Shown: piece by piece, positions 21,703 through 30,414 of the stretch
Numbering within the stretch: the stretch's first letter is position 1
Layout of the letters: each line of letters begins with the position of its first letter
NCBI GenBank assembly: GCA_937871785.1
Contig: CALMON010000246.1
Coordinates: forward strand, 1 to 41,259
From: an uncultured Granulicella sp.
Lineage (GTDB): Bacteria > Acidobacteriota > Terriglobia > Terriglobales > Acidobacteriaceae
Direction: 5' to 3'
Length of the DNA: 41,259 nucleotides
Made by a program: the position numbers and the translations under genes
Notes under the pieces: model-generated
Databases searched by the model: none
Seen by the model: only the letters and a program-made list of their open reading frames with translations
Told to the model about the DNA's origin: nothing

Positions 21703-24700
21703 TTGCGGTCGAATGGATCCTGGCTATCATGTTCTTGCTGGGCGGCTTGAACGACGCCTTCCTGGACCTGGTGTTTTACTGCGCGCCCCTGCGTCGGCGC
21801 TTGGCGCAGGGACGTGCCAACCCGACCTGCGCCGAGCAGGAACTGCATGACACCCCGGAAAAAAGAATCGCCATCATGGTGCCGGCCTGGGATGAATCGG
21901 CCGTCATCGGCGCCATGCTCGAGTCCACCTGCGACCGCCTGGAATACAAGAACTACGACATCTTTGTGGGCACGTACCCGAACGACGAAGCCACGCAGAT
22001 GGAGGTGGCGCGCGCCGCCTTCGACCGGCAAAACATCCACCGTGTCGTTTGCCCCAACGAAGGACCGACGAGCAAAGCAGACTGTCTGAACTGGATCGTT
22101 GAAACGATCAAGCTGCGGGAGCGCGACTCAGGCGAGCGCTACGAAATCTTCTGCCTTCAGGATGCGGAAGACGTCGTGCATCCGCTTACCCTCAAAGTCT
22201 TTAACCGTTTCGTCCCGGAATACGACCTGGTGCAGCTTCCCGTCATTCCGTATGAACGCGGGCTGCACAAGGTAACCGGCGGCACCTATCTGGACGAGTT
22301 CGCCGAAGTTCATCTGAAGGGCCTCACTTCGCGGCTTGCCGTAGGAGGCATGGTGCCGTCCGCCGGCGTGGGCACGGCGTTCTCGCGCGCGGCCTGCGAT
22401 GAGCTTGCGGAGCAGACCAACCATGTGCTTTTCCCCGCCGTTTCGCTGACCGAGGATTATGACTTTTCCTTCCGCCTGTTTCGCAATCAGCGAAAATCGG
22501 GCATTGCCGAAGTCTGGATAAGACGCGAAGATGCGGCGGGCCGGGCGATCAAGGAGCTGGTCGCCATCCGCGAGTTCTTTCCCGCGAAGTTCGGCGACGC
22601 GGTTCGACAGAAACAGCGCTGGATGCTCGGCATCGCGTTTCAAGGTGCTCAGAAACTCGGCTGGGGACACGGCTGGCGCGAGCGCTATATGCTCTTCCGC
22701 GATCGCATTGGCGTCCTGTCGAGCTTGCTCAACCTGTGCGCGGCGTACATCTTTTTCGATCTATATTTCTCCATCGGCCTCAACATGCTGCATGGAAAGA
22801 CCTGGCTCGAAAGTCTGCCGCCGTTCTACCCCGATCACCGCCTGGTTTGGCTGATCGACGCCAACCTGCTTCTGCTGGCCAACCGAATCTTTCAGCGGGC
22901 CCACTTCGTCGGTCAGGTAGCAAGCCGCAGGCAAATGCTGCTGGCGCCGCTGCGCCTCTTGTGGTCGAACGTCATTGACTTTTACTGCACGTTCCATGCG
23001 ATCCGCCGCTTCACCCATTCCTCCCTCACCGGCAAACCGCTCAAATGGTTGAAGACCGCGCATGAGTTTCCGAATGTGGAGGCTCTGCTGCAACGTCACC
23101 GGCCCCTGGGAGACCTGCTGCTGGAGCACCGCTTCATTTCACCAGTGCAGTTGCGCAAGGCGCTCGGCATTCAAAGCCGCGCGGCGGACCGCGAAACGCC
23201 TCTCGGCCAGATCCTGTTGACGCAGCAGGCGATCACGCCGGAGCAGCTTTTGCAGGTACTGGACTTGCAACGTGAGTCACGCCAACTCTTGCTGCAATCG
23301 GAAGAGCAGGACGCTTTGTCGCACTCCACGGCGTCTCATCTGGCCGAGGCCGATCTGACCGCCGATCTGCCCGCCGAACTTGTCTACGAAGCGTCCTCCC
23401 TCGAGGTACCCTCCAAGGCGGCCGCCTCGGTTGAGTGGCTGCAGGCGCGCAAGCGAGTCGATCAGACCGACCCCGCGCTTCCGCTCCTGCTGCATCCGCG
23501 CCGACTCGTGCTTCTGCCGCGCCGGCAGCCGGACCTGACGGCAACCACTCCGCTCGTGGCAGCAACCCCGCTGCCGGCGCAAAGCCCTGCGCCGACGCCG
23601 TCCCCCGCGCCTTTGCTAACGATGCCCGATTCCCGTGCGCCGAAGGAGGCCACCACAGGCAGCCGCCCAGCCAACCTGCCGCCACCACCTTCCAGAGTGC
23701 CCGCCAGAACGCAGGATCGCGACCTGCTGGCTCCCCAAACGGGGATCCCAAGGATTGTTCCTGCCGTTGGATCAAGAAAGAGGTATGCTTTGCTTCATTC
23801 CGTCGCTTCCCGTTGGACGTCCTCTGCGCGGCACCCCCGTTTTGTCGTAGCGATCGGCACGCGGCCGGAGGCAGTCAAGCTCGCTCCGGTGATTGCCAAG
23901 CTTCGCGACCGTGCGTTGCAGACGGGGCAGAGCGATCCCGTTTACGTCTGCGCCACCGGGCAACACGGGCAGGCCGTCCGCGACGTGCTGGCGTTATACG
24001 GCATCGCCCCCGACCGCGACCTCGGGGTGCTCACCCCAGGCCAGTCGCTCGGCAACTTGTCCGCGCGGGTGTTGTCCGGCTTTGAGGAGGTGCTGCAGCA
24101 ACTACGGCCGGAATGGGTGATCGTGCAGGGCGACACGGCAACCACGGCGATGGCCGGCCTCGCCGCGTTCTACAACAAGATCAAGGTGGCGCATGTGGAG
24201 GCCGGCCTGCGCACCTACGACCTCGAGAATCCGTTTCCGGAGGAGTTCAACCGACGCATGGTGAGCCTCTTCACCACGGTGTATTTCGCCCCCACGCAGG
24301 CAGCGAAAAAGAACCTTCTGCTTGAAGGCGTTCTTTGCAGCAAGATTTTCGTCACGGGAAACACCGGGATCGACGCCCTGATGCGCCATGCAGAACGGCT
24401 GCAATTGCAGGCTGGTGCGCGGTCGAGAACAGCGGGGGCGTTGCCCGAGCAGTCGCCTCTGAATCGCCCTGTGCGCGTCTTGATCACCGCTCATCGTCGG
24501 GAAAATCTCGATCGCGGCATCGAGAACCTTTGCATCAGCCTTGGTGAACTGACGTTCAAATATCCCGGCCGCTTTCAGTTCGTGTGGCCGCTGCACCCGA
24601 ACCCGCAGATCGGCGAAATGGTTCGGCGAAGGCTGTCCGATACTCCCGGCGTCACCCTCACGCCGCCCGCGTCGTATGATCGCCTGCTGAAACTCCTCGA

Positions 24701-25052
24701 CCGCTGCGACCTTGTGCTTACCGATTCCGGCGGCCTCCAGGAGGAAGCTCCGTCCTTTGGCAAACCCGTGCTGATTCTCCGGGAAACGACGGAGCGGCCG
24801 GAAGGCGTGGATGCGGGCATCGCCTGGATGGTCGGCAACGATCCGACCAGAATCGTCAGCTACGTGGAGCGTTTGACCCGACGCATTGAGGCGCGCGAAG
24901 TGTTTCCTGCAGAAAACCCCTACGGCGACGGCCACGCAGCCGCACGCATCGCCAACTACTTTTCGGCGCGTCCTATGCAGGAGTTCGGGGAGGCTCAAGT
25001 TCTCCATACATTGCGGTCCTCTTCCGCCGAGAGGCAGCACGCCTCGCGGTAA
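21699..25052 (+). CDS. NfrB-type glycosyltransferase fused to MshEN c-di-GMP domain and UDP-GlcNAc 2-epimerase (WecB)
   Basis: A 1117-residue fusion. Residues 3-25: first membrane helix. About 55-330: GT2 glycosyltransferase with IMVPAWDES, an acidic DAED motif (about 154) and RQKQRW (Q/RxxRW, about 304). Further membrane helices lie at about 343-358 and 382-400. About 467-530: two MshEN-type c-di-GMP repeats, PLGDLLLEHRFISPVQLRKA and PLGQILLTQQAITPEQLLQV. A Pro/Ala-rich linker runs to about 705. From 711: a full UDP-GlcNAc 2-epimerase with GTRPEAVKLAP, VQGDTATTA, EAGLRTYDLENPFPEEFNRR, ITAHRREN and DSGGLQEEA, all catalytic residues kept. TTG start overlaps the NfrA-like stop. It should make UDP-ManNAc and polymerise it under c-di-GMP control (inference from E. 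coli NfrB/WecB). Confidence 0.9.
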   Translation: MIAVEWILAIMFLLGGLNDAFLDLVFYCAPLRRRLAQGRANPTCAEQELHDTPEKRIAIMVPAWDESAVIGAMLESTCDRLEYKNYDIFVGTYPNDEATQMEVARAAFDRQNIHRVVCPNEGPTSKADCLNWIVETIKLRERDSGERYEIFCLQDAEDVVHPLTLKVFNRFVPEYDLVQLPVIPYERGLHKVTGGTYLDEFAEVHLKGLTSRLAVGGMVPSAGVGTAFSRAACDELAEQTNHVLFPAVSLTEDYDFSFRLFRNQRKSGIAEVWIRREDAAGRAIKELVAIREFFPAKFGDAVRQKQRWMLGIAFQGAQKLGWGHGWRERYMLFRDRIGVLSSLLNLCAAYIFFDLYFSIGLNMLHGKTWLESLPPFYPDHRLVWLIDANLLLLANRIFQRAHFVGQVASRRQMLLAPLRLLWSNVIDFYCTFHAIRRFTHSSLTGKPLKWLKTAHEFPNVEALLQRHRPLGDLLLEHRFISPVQLRKALGIQSRAADRETPLGQILLTQQAITPEQLLQVLDLQRESRQLLLQSEEQDALSHSTASHLAEADLTADLPAELVYEASSLEVPSKAAASVEWLQARKRVDQTDPALPLLLHPRRLVLLPRRQPDLTATTPLVAATPLPAQSPAPTPSPAPLLTMPDSRAPKEATTGSRPANLPPPPSRVPARTQDRDLLAPQTGIPRIVPAVGSRKRYALLHSVASRWTSSARHPRFVVAIGTRPEAVKLAPVIAKLRDRALQTGQSDPVYVCATGQHGQAVRDVLALYGIAPDRDLGVLTPGQSLGNLSARVLSGFEEVLQQLRPEWVIVQGDTATTAMAGLAAFYNKIKVAHVEAGLRTYDLENPFPEEFNRRMVSLFTTVYFAPTQAAKKNLLLEGVLCSKIFVTGNTGIDALMRHAERLQLQAGARSRTAGALPEQSPLNRPVRVLITAHRRENLDRGIENLCISLGELTFKYPGRFQFVWPLHPNPQIGEMVRRRLSDTPGVTLTPPASYDRLLKLLDRCDLVLTDSGGLQEEAPSFGKPVLILRETTERPEGVDAGIAWMVGNDPTRIVSYVERLTRRIEAREVFPAENPYGDGHAAARIANYFSARPMQEFGEAQVLHTLRSSSAERQHASR
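23775..23792 (+). promoter_or_regulatory. Possible internal ribosome site before the epimerase domain
   Basis: AGAAAGAGG (23775-23783) is followed after 6 bases by an in-frame TTG (23790). Initiation here would give a free epimerase of about 420 residues, close to the length of stand-alone WecB. The site sits exactly at the end of the low-complexity linker. Confidence 0.45.
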
Positions 25053-25115
25053 GACTGCGGAGATACCCACCCCGCCGACGGTGCAAGTTCGTTATCCTGA
25101 ACCTTGGGAGCAGGA

Positions 25116-26744
25116 TTGCCGTTGACCGTTGCAGCGCACACAAACAAGGTACCTTTCTGGGTCACGCGCGCGCCGGGCGTGCCGTACTTTATGACCGACG
25201 ATGGGGAGCCGTGGCATCCCATCGGGCAGAACGACGCCGTGACCTGGCATGAGTTGGGGCCGCTCTATCGGCGACGCGACGTGGCGCAGGTGGAAGCGCA
25301 TCTGCGCTGGCTGGTAGAGCACGGCGTGACGTGCCTGCGCATGATGCTCGAATATGCGCAGGAGCGGCATCGCTACTTTGAGACCGGGTTTGTGCGCGGC
25401 GGCACCGCAACTTCAGCATCGAGCGAAATGCAGCCGAAGTGGTCGCCCGGGATGGTGCGTTTCTGGGACGACCTGTTCGCGCTTTGCGAAAAGGTCGGCC
25501 TGCGGCTGCTGCTGACACCCTATGACACATTCTGGATGTGGATCAAATGGAAGCAGCATCCCTACAACCAAAAGCTCGGCGGAGTGCTGCGGCATCCTTC
25601 CGAAGCGCTGCTTTCGGCGGAAATGCGCACGGCGATCAAGGCGCGGTTGACGTTTGCGGCAGAGCGGTGGGGAGGGTCGGGCGCGCTGTTTGCGTGGGAC
25701 CTGTGGAACGAAATCCACCCGGCGCATGCGAAAGATGAGGCCGCCCCCTTCCGAGGGTTTATCGACGATTTGAGCCAGCACGTCCGCGAGGTGGAAACGC
25801 GCAAGTGGGGGCGTGCGCACCTGCAGACCGTGAGCCTGTTCGGGCCGGAGCTCGGGTGGAAGCCGCATCTGCGCGCGGAGATGGAGGAAGCCATCTTTCG
25901 CCATCCTGCGCTCGACTTTGCCACGATACACATTTACCAGCATGGCACGATCGACGACCCGAAGAACACGGTCGACGCGGCGGTGGACATGGGCCGGCAT
26001 GTACGCGAGGCCGTACTGCAGGTGCGCGATGCGCGGCCGTTTCTGGATACCGAGCATGGGCCCATCCACCGCTACAAGGACAAGCGTGTGACGCTGCCGG
26101 AGGCCTTCGACGACGAGTACTTCCGACACATGCAGTGGGCGCACCTGGCAAGCGGCGGTGCCGGTGGCGGTATGCGCTGGCCGAACCGGAGCCCTCATAG
26201 CCTGACGCCCGGGATGCGGCGGGCGCAGGCGGCGCTTGCCGGGTTTCTGCCGTTTTTAGACTGGCTGCGGTTCGACCGCGGCAATGTGACCGACGAGCTG
26301 CGGGTGTGGGGGCCGCGTGGCGAGGTAGCGGCAGACAAGGTGGCGCGGTTCGGCTGCACCGATGTCGACCAGGCGGTCGTGTACCTGCTGCGACGCGATG
26401 TGCGACGGCGGGGAGAGATCATCCGGAAAGACCGGCCCGCTTTACGGCTGCGGGTGTGGGTGCCGGGACTACGCGAGGGACGGTACCAGGTGGTTTGCTG
26501 GGACACGGTCGGGGGCCGCATGGTAAGTACGGACGAGCAGGAGCTTGGTGGCGAGCGAGCGTGTGACGTCGCCGGGGTATTGGGCGATATGGCTGTAGCC
26601 CTGCGAGAGGTGGGTATGCCCCGTAGGCTCGTGGAGCCCAGGTCCGAACTTTCGGACCCGGACCCCTCAAGTACGGGACTTCAAGAGCCTCTGCAGGGCA
26701 TGCTATTCGGTAAGGATCAACCCGTTGCGATTGTGGAGTGCTGA
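25116..26744 (+). CDS. Glycoside hydrolase, clan GH-A (GH5-like)
   Basis: A protein of about 542 residues with a (beta/alpha)8 glycosidase core. The acid/base Glu is in WDLWNEIHP and the nucleophile Glu in PFLDTEHGP, at the ends of strands 4 and 7 as in clan GH-A. Other barrel elements: VEHGVTCLRMMLEYAQ and LLLTPYDTFWMWIKWKQHPYN. A C-terminal beta domain follows (about 400-510). No signal peptide is seen. Starts are ambiguous: TTG at 25116 has GGGAG at 5 bases; TTG at 25122 and 25104 are alternatives. It follows the glycosyltransferase gene by about 60 bases in the same direction, as polysaccharide operons often carry a hydrolase (for example BcsZ with cellulose). Substrate unproven. Confidence 0.82.
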   Translation: MPLTVAAHTNKVPFWVTRAPGVPYFMTDDGEPWHPIGQNDAVTWHELGPLYRRRDVAQVEAHLRWLVEHGVTCLRMMLEYAQERHRYFETGFVRGGTATSASSEMQPKWSPGMVRFWDDLFALCEKVGLRLLLTPYDTFWMWIKWKQHPYNQKLGGVLRHPSEALLSAEMRTAIKARLTFAAERWGGSGALFAWDLWNEIHPAHAKDEAAPFRGFIDDLSQHVREVETRKWGRAHLQTVSLFGPELGWKPHLRAEMEEAIFRHPALDFATIHIYQHGTIDDPKNTVDAAVDMGRHVREAVLQVRDARPFLDTEHGPIHRYKDKRVTLPEAFDDEYFRHMQWAHLASGGAGGGMRWPNRSPHSLTPGMRRAQAALAGFLPFLDWLRFDRGNVTDELRVWGPRGEVAADKVARFGCTDVDQAVVYLLRRDVRRRGEIIRKDRPALRLRVWVPGLREGRYQVVCWDTVGGRMVSTDEQELGGERACDVAGVLGDMAVALREVGMPRRLVEPRSELSDPDPSSTGLQEPLQGMLFGKDQPVAIVEC

Positions 26745-26754
26745 ATCAAGTAAG

Positions 26755-28011
26755 CTACTGCAGGCGGATGGGCTTGGCAGCGAGCTTGATGCGGAACAGG
26801 ACGTAGGGCTTGACGCGTAGGTCCTGCCCATTGTGCATTGAGGGCTGGTTGTAGAGCTGGTTGGCAGTGACGTAAAGGTAGCCGTCGTCGGAGAGGCTCA
26901 TGGTGTCGGGCCACAGCAGACGCGGATCGTGAACGAGAGTCTCCACTACATAGCCGCTGGCGAACGCCGGGTTGGGGCTGATTCGGGCGATGCTGCTGGA
27001 CGGGGCGGCCGTTGCGTAGATGTTGCCGTCGGCATCCGACTCGAGGCCGTCCGAGGATTCCTTGCCGGTAACCATCTTCACCTGTGCGTTGGTGGCAGTG
27101 GCGGAAAGGCTACGGTCGCGCAGGGCAGCCGTAGGCACGGAGTACAGCTTGGTGGCAGAAACCGGGCAGTAGAAAAGAAGGGAACCGTCAGCCGAGATGG
27201 CGAGTGAGTCGTTATTGAAGATGCCGGGCTTAATGGGTTTTCCGGGCTCGGCTTTGTACAGGGGACGGCCGTTGGCGAACATCAGGAAGCCGGGCTCGGC
27301 GCTGACCGAAGCGACGTTGTCCAGCTTGCGCCATGCCTGGCCTGTGCGAAGGTCCACGATAATGAAGCCGGTCGGGCCTTTCTCAGAGGAGTCGGTGATG
27401 TAGGCGATACCGTGAAGGCGATCGAGACTGTACGCTTTGTCGATCACCGGGGTACCGTAGCGCAGGTCGAAGCGGACGTCGTTCAAATAGCTGGTCGGCC
27501 CGGCAATGGTCGGCGGGAGAAGAATGCTCTTGAGAATTTTGTTCGTGGCGAGATCGATAGCGACGAGCTTCGGTCCGCCCGGTACAGCGTTCTTGAGCAT
27601 CGGCGAGCCTGTATCGAGCACCCACAAAACGTTGTCAGGGGCGACCACGACGGACTGCACCGAAACGAAATGAGTTTCGTTCTGCTTCTGATCGTTGTAG
27701 TGGGTAGGGTCTGGGACATTGCGTCCAGGCCAGTCGTTGACTTCGGCATTCGGATACGCGACAGCCTTGCCGTTGACGACTTCAGCGACGGTGAAGGGAA
27801 CGTCGTCACCCCAGCGGGGGAAATTGACGAAGATGCGGTTGGTGCGCGAAACGGTGACGCCGGTAAGCATGGGACCGTAGAAAGTAGCGACAGTTTCCAG
27901 CTCGCCGACAGGAGTGTCCTGCGTGAGCCTGCCGGCGGGGGCCTGGGCGAAAAGCGAGGTGGAAGCGACGAGCGCGGTGAGCAGGAAAGGAGCGAGGTGG
28001 GTGCGACTCAT
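26755..28011 (-). CDS. Secreted major royal jelly protein/Yellow-family beta-propeller
   Basis: A 418-residue exported protein with signal peptide (MSRTHLAPFLLTALVASTSLFAQ). It has the MRJP/Yellow-type pattern: GVTVSRTNRIFVNFPRWGDD, then VQSVVVAPDNVLWVLDTG, YLNDVRFDLR, YITDSSEKGPTGFIIVDL and a late DTMSLSDDGYLYVTANQL, consistent with a six-bladed propeller. Bacterial members are usually annotated as gluconolactonase-like or royal-jelly family proteins; catalytic activity is not established. It converges on the glycoside hydrolase gene with only 10 bases between stops. An in-frame start at 28119 exists but the signal peptide marks 28011. Confidence 0.87.
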   Translation of the reverse strand: MSRTHLAPFLLTALVASTSLFAQAPAGRLTQDTPVGELETVATFYGPMLTGVTVSRTNRIFVNFPRWGDDVPFTVAEVVNGKAVAYPNAEVNDWPGRNVPDPTHYNDQKQNETHFVSVQSVVVAPDNVLWVLDTGSPMLKNAVPGGPKLVAIDLATNKILKSILLPPTIAGPTSYLNDVRFDLRYGTPVIDKAYSLDRLHGIAYITDSSEKGPTGFIIVDLRTGQAWRKLDNVASVSAEPGFLMFANGRPLYKAEPGKPIKPGIFNNDSLAISADGSLLFYCPVSATKLYSVPTAALRDRSLSATATNAQVKMVTGKESSDGLESDADGNIYATAAPSSSIARISPNPAFASGYVVETLVHDPRLLWPDTMSLSDDGYLYVTANQLYNQPSMHNGQDLRVKPYVLFRIKLAAKPIRLQ

Positions 28012-28146
28012 ACGCGTTTGGATGCATGCCGGGGAGAGAGCGTTCTCGGCCGGGTAGACATGTTCGCCGCTCCATCGCTCCATGTTGCCGCAGGTGAATG
28101 TGGCAGCATGGAGCGACAACAGCGTGCGTGAGGACGAGTAGCTTGG

Positions 28147-29004
28147 CTACGGCAGAGCTATGGGTCCAGGAGCGTTCTTCGGGGTGCTTAGATAGCCCAC
28201 CACCTGATTTTTGTTGACGGAGTTCACCACAATCTCGAAAAGCATCGGTGTTTTTCCGGAATAAAACTGAATCGGCTCGTTTAAATTCTTGTCCTTCTTC
28301 TCGATGTTCTTATCATCGGAACTCACATTCAGTGTGAACTTCGACTTTTTCACATCCACTTTCTTTAACCCAAGTTTAATCGTTCCAACCACCTTGGGTG
28401 TGTCGCCCTTGGAGACGACGAATTCATAATAATTGCGGTCGCCTTTATGTTTTAATTGCTCCAACTCATCGTGGTTAGTCGCGATCAGCCCGCTCATCAC
28501 GCCAGCATCGCCCATCACACGAGTCAGTTGCGTCTTCGTTTCGGCCAGGTCAGCCTGCGTCGACGCTACATCCGTCTTCACTCCACCTACATCCGTTTTC
28601 ACGCTGGACACATCGGTCTTCACCGAAGCCACCTGCTGTACCGTCGCCTGCTGCTCTCTTTCGAGCTTCGCCGTCGTTGCCGCCGCCACATGCTGCGCCG
28701 CGATCAACTGCGTCGACTTATCCTCAAGCTGTTTCTGTGTCAACCCAACAGACTGTCCCAGCGTTTGTCCCTGTGCGCGCAGCCGGTCGTTGGTTTCCTG
28801 CAGACGGTCGCTCAGGGCCGAGTTAGCCGAGTTTGCGGTCGCCAGCTTACCTTCTGCTACTGTCAAGTGGTTCTGCAGCCCGAATGCCCACACCAGCGCG
28901 CCCAACGACAGCACCACACCGGCCACGGACAAACCCGTAAGCCAACCGGGAGCTCTCGCTACTTCCACCACCCGCGCCGGGGTATCGCGTTCCATCTCGC
29001 TCAT
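28147..29004 (-). CDS. Membrane-anchored coiled-coil protein of unknown function
   Basis: A 285-residue protein: short cytoplasmic start, one membrane helix (about 20-43, LTGLSVAGVVLSLGALVWAF), then a long alpha-helical coiled coil (about 50-190) rich in Ala/Gln/Thr, including three VKTDV heptads, and a C-terminal Lys-rich beta domain (about 195-285, YYEFVVSKGDTPKVVGTIKL). A strong AAAAGGAG precedes the ATG. The topology suggests a periplasmic or cytoplasmic stalk presenting a small sandwich domain; the family recalls uncharacterised acidobacterial proteins. No catalytic motif. It stands alone between a leftward and a rightward gene. Confidence 0.85.
   Translation of the reverse strand: MSEMERDTPARVVEVARAPGWLTGLSVAGVVLSLGALVWAFGLQNHLTVAEGKLATANSANSALSDRLQETNDRLRAQGQTLGQSVGLTQKQLEDKSTQLIAAQHVAAATTAKLEREQQATVQQVASVKTDVSSVKTDVGGVKTDVASTQADLAETKTQLTRVMGDAGVMSGLIATNHDELEQLKHKGDRNYYEFVVSKGDTPKVVGTIKLGLKKVDVKKSKFTLNVSSDDKNIEKKDKNLNEPIQFYSGKTPMLFEIVVNSVNKNQVVGYLSTPKNAPGPIALP
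28568..28630 (-). repeat. Three 21-bp tandem repeats encoding VKTDV heptads
   Basis: Three direct 21-base units, each beginning ACATC-G on the plus strand, at 28568, 28589 and 28610. They encode successive heptads of the coiled coil (SVKTDVS, SVKTDVG, GVKTDVA). Expansion by slippage is a likely origin. Confidence 0.75.
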
Positions 29005-29281
29005 TGATGCATCTCCTTTTCCAGCATGACAGCATTCTGATGCAACTGCCGATTAGACGGAACGCCTGCACCGCTGGTTGCGTTTCCGGGTGCTTTTGCC
29101 GGGGTACTATACGGCTTTATACCTTGGTAGCCGCGGCTTCGATACGTCAGATTCTGCGGCGTTTGCGCCATCTGCAACACTCTTTGGCCTTCCCCCCTGG
29201 CCTACGTAGCGCACCGCGTTCCTCCTGACCTTCGAGGGCGGCATCTATCGCCAAGCTGCATCCTATACGCAGTTGACTACG
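29005..29281. other. Divergent intergenic region, no gene recognised
   Basis: 277 bases between the leftward coiled-coil gene and the rightward oxidase gene. It must hold both promoters. Short AT-rich words such as TATAGT and TATAAA (leftward sense, about 29103-29122) could be -10 elements, but no convincing -35 partner or RNA structure was seen. Confidence 0.4.
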
Positions 29282-30313
29282 ATGCTCTATCCCGTTGCTC
29301 CAGGAAATGACAGAACCGACGTGATTCTCGTAGGAGCCGGCATCATCGGTCTGTCGCTCGCTCTCGAGCTGTACGCACGCGGACACCGTTTAACGGTGTT
29401 GGAGTCGCGGCAGCCGATGCACGGGGCGTCGTCGGCTGCCGCCGGCATGCTGGCAGCGGACGACCCGCATAACCCCGCCGCTCTGCAGGCGCTTTCGCAA
29501 TACAGCCTCTCTCTGTACCCGTCTTTTCTGGCCGGCCTCGCCTCCGCCGCCGGCGTGGCCGTTCCTTTCCAGACCGAAAGCACCGTACAGTATCGGTCGT
29601 TCGGCTCTCCCCAGCGACTTGCCGAGCGCTCCATTGATCCTCGCCAACTCGCGGACGCCCTGCTGCGAGCCGTCGAGCTGTCTTCCATCCGCATGGTGCG
29701 TGGCGATTTCGTCTGCTCGGAAGAAACGACCACGGACATTTGCGCGCATCTCGCCGGGGGAAGCCACCTGTGCGGTACGGCCCTCGTCCATGCGGGAGGA
29801 GCCTACGCCACCAAGCTCCCGGCGGTGCCTGGGCCGGCAGTGTCGCTCGCGCCTCGCAAAGGCCAGATGCTGCGTGTCCGCACGCCAGCGGGAGCTGCTC
29901 TGACGGAGGTCCACCGCAGCGAACATGTGTATATCGTTCCCCGGCGCTTCGGCCCGCAAGCCGGCACGACCCTGATCGGTGCCACGGTAGAAGACGTAGG
30001 CTTTGACGCGAGCGTCCAGCCGGAAGCACTCATCCACCTGCGTGCGCTCGCCGCGGAACTGGTTCCCGCGCTCGGCAGCGAACGCGACGCTCCGCAGGTG
30101 GAGGCATGGGCTGGCTTTCGCCCTTACACTCCGGATACACTTCCGCTGCTTGGCCGCGTCGGGCGCTCGCGCGACTTTCTTGCGGCAGGGCATTTTCGCA
30201 ATGGCATCCTGCTAGCCCCGGCCACCGCAAACGTTATGGCGGACCTGATCGAAGCGAAGCAGCCGGCCATCGATCTCGCCCCCTTTGCGGTCACTCGACT
30301 CCGAACGACCTAG
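29282..30313 (+). CDS. thiO: Glycine oxidase ThiO-like FAD-dependent amine oxidase
   Basis: A 343-residue flavoenzyme of the D-amino acid/glycine oxidase family. The FAD-binding start is VILVGAGIIGLSLALELYAR (about residues 11-31), followed by SSAAAGMLAADDPHNP. Near the C-terminus is the ThiO signature GHFRNGILLAPATANVMADL, after RPYTPDTLPLLG. ThiO turns glycine into the imine needed for the thiazole of thiamine. No other thiamine genes are in the window, so the assignment to thiamine rather than general amine oxidation rests on family motifs. The ATG at 29282 is chosen over a TTG nine bases upstream. Confidence 0.82.
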   Translation: MLYPVAPGNDRTDVILVGAGIIGLSLALELYARGHRLTVLESRQPMHGASSAAAGMLAADDPHNPAALQALSQYSLSLYPSFLAGLASAAGVAVPFQTESTVQYRSFGSPQRLAERSIDPRQLADALLRAVELSSIRMVRGDFVCSEETTTDICAHLAGGSHLCGTALVHAGGAYATKLPAVPGPAVSLAPRKGQMLRVRTPAGAALTEVHRSEHVYIVPRRFGPQAGTTLIGATVEDVGFDASVQPEALIHLRALAAELVPALGSERDAPQVEAWAGFRPYTPDTLPLLGRVGRSRDFLAAGHFRNGILLAPATANVMADLIEAKQPAIDLAPFAVTRLRTT

Positions 30314-30349
30314 ATTTCGAACGATCTCGTCGATTACCGCGCAACCCTC

Positions 30350-30379
30350 ATGACAAGCCTTTCTTTTCTCTCAGATAAT
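30350..30379 (+). promoter_or_regulatory. Candidate promoter of the citrate synthase gene
   Basis: ATGACA (30350-30355), an 18-base spacer and GATAAT (30374-30379) lie 35 bases before the citrate synthase start, whose ribosome site is GGGAGA at 30403. Confidence 0.45.
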
Positions 30380-30414
30380 CAGGACGCACAAGATCGCGAA
30401 CCGGGAGAATCACC

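Noticed and set aside
28568-28630. Spaced direct repeats considered as a CRISPR-like array.
   Set aside because: The 21-base units are directly adjacent, lack spacers and encode coiled-coil heptads in frame.
29282-30313. A thiamine biosynthesis operon around thiO.
   Set aside because: No thiG, thiS, thiC or thiE gene and no TPP-riboswitch-like leader is visible nearby.
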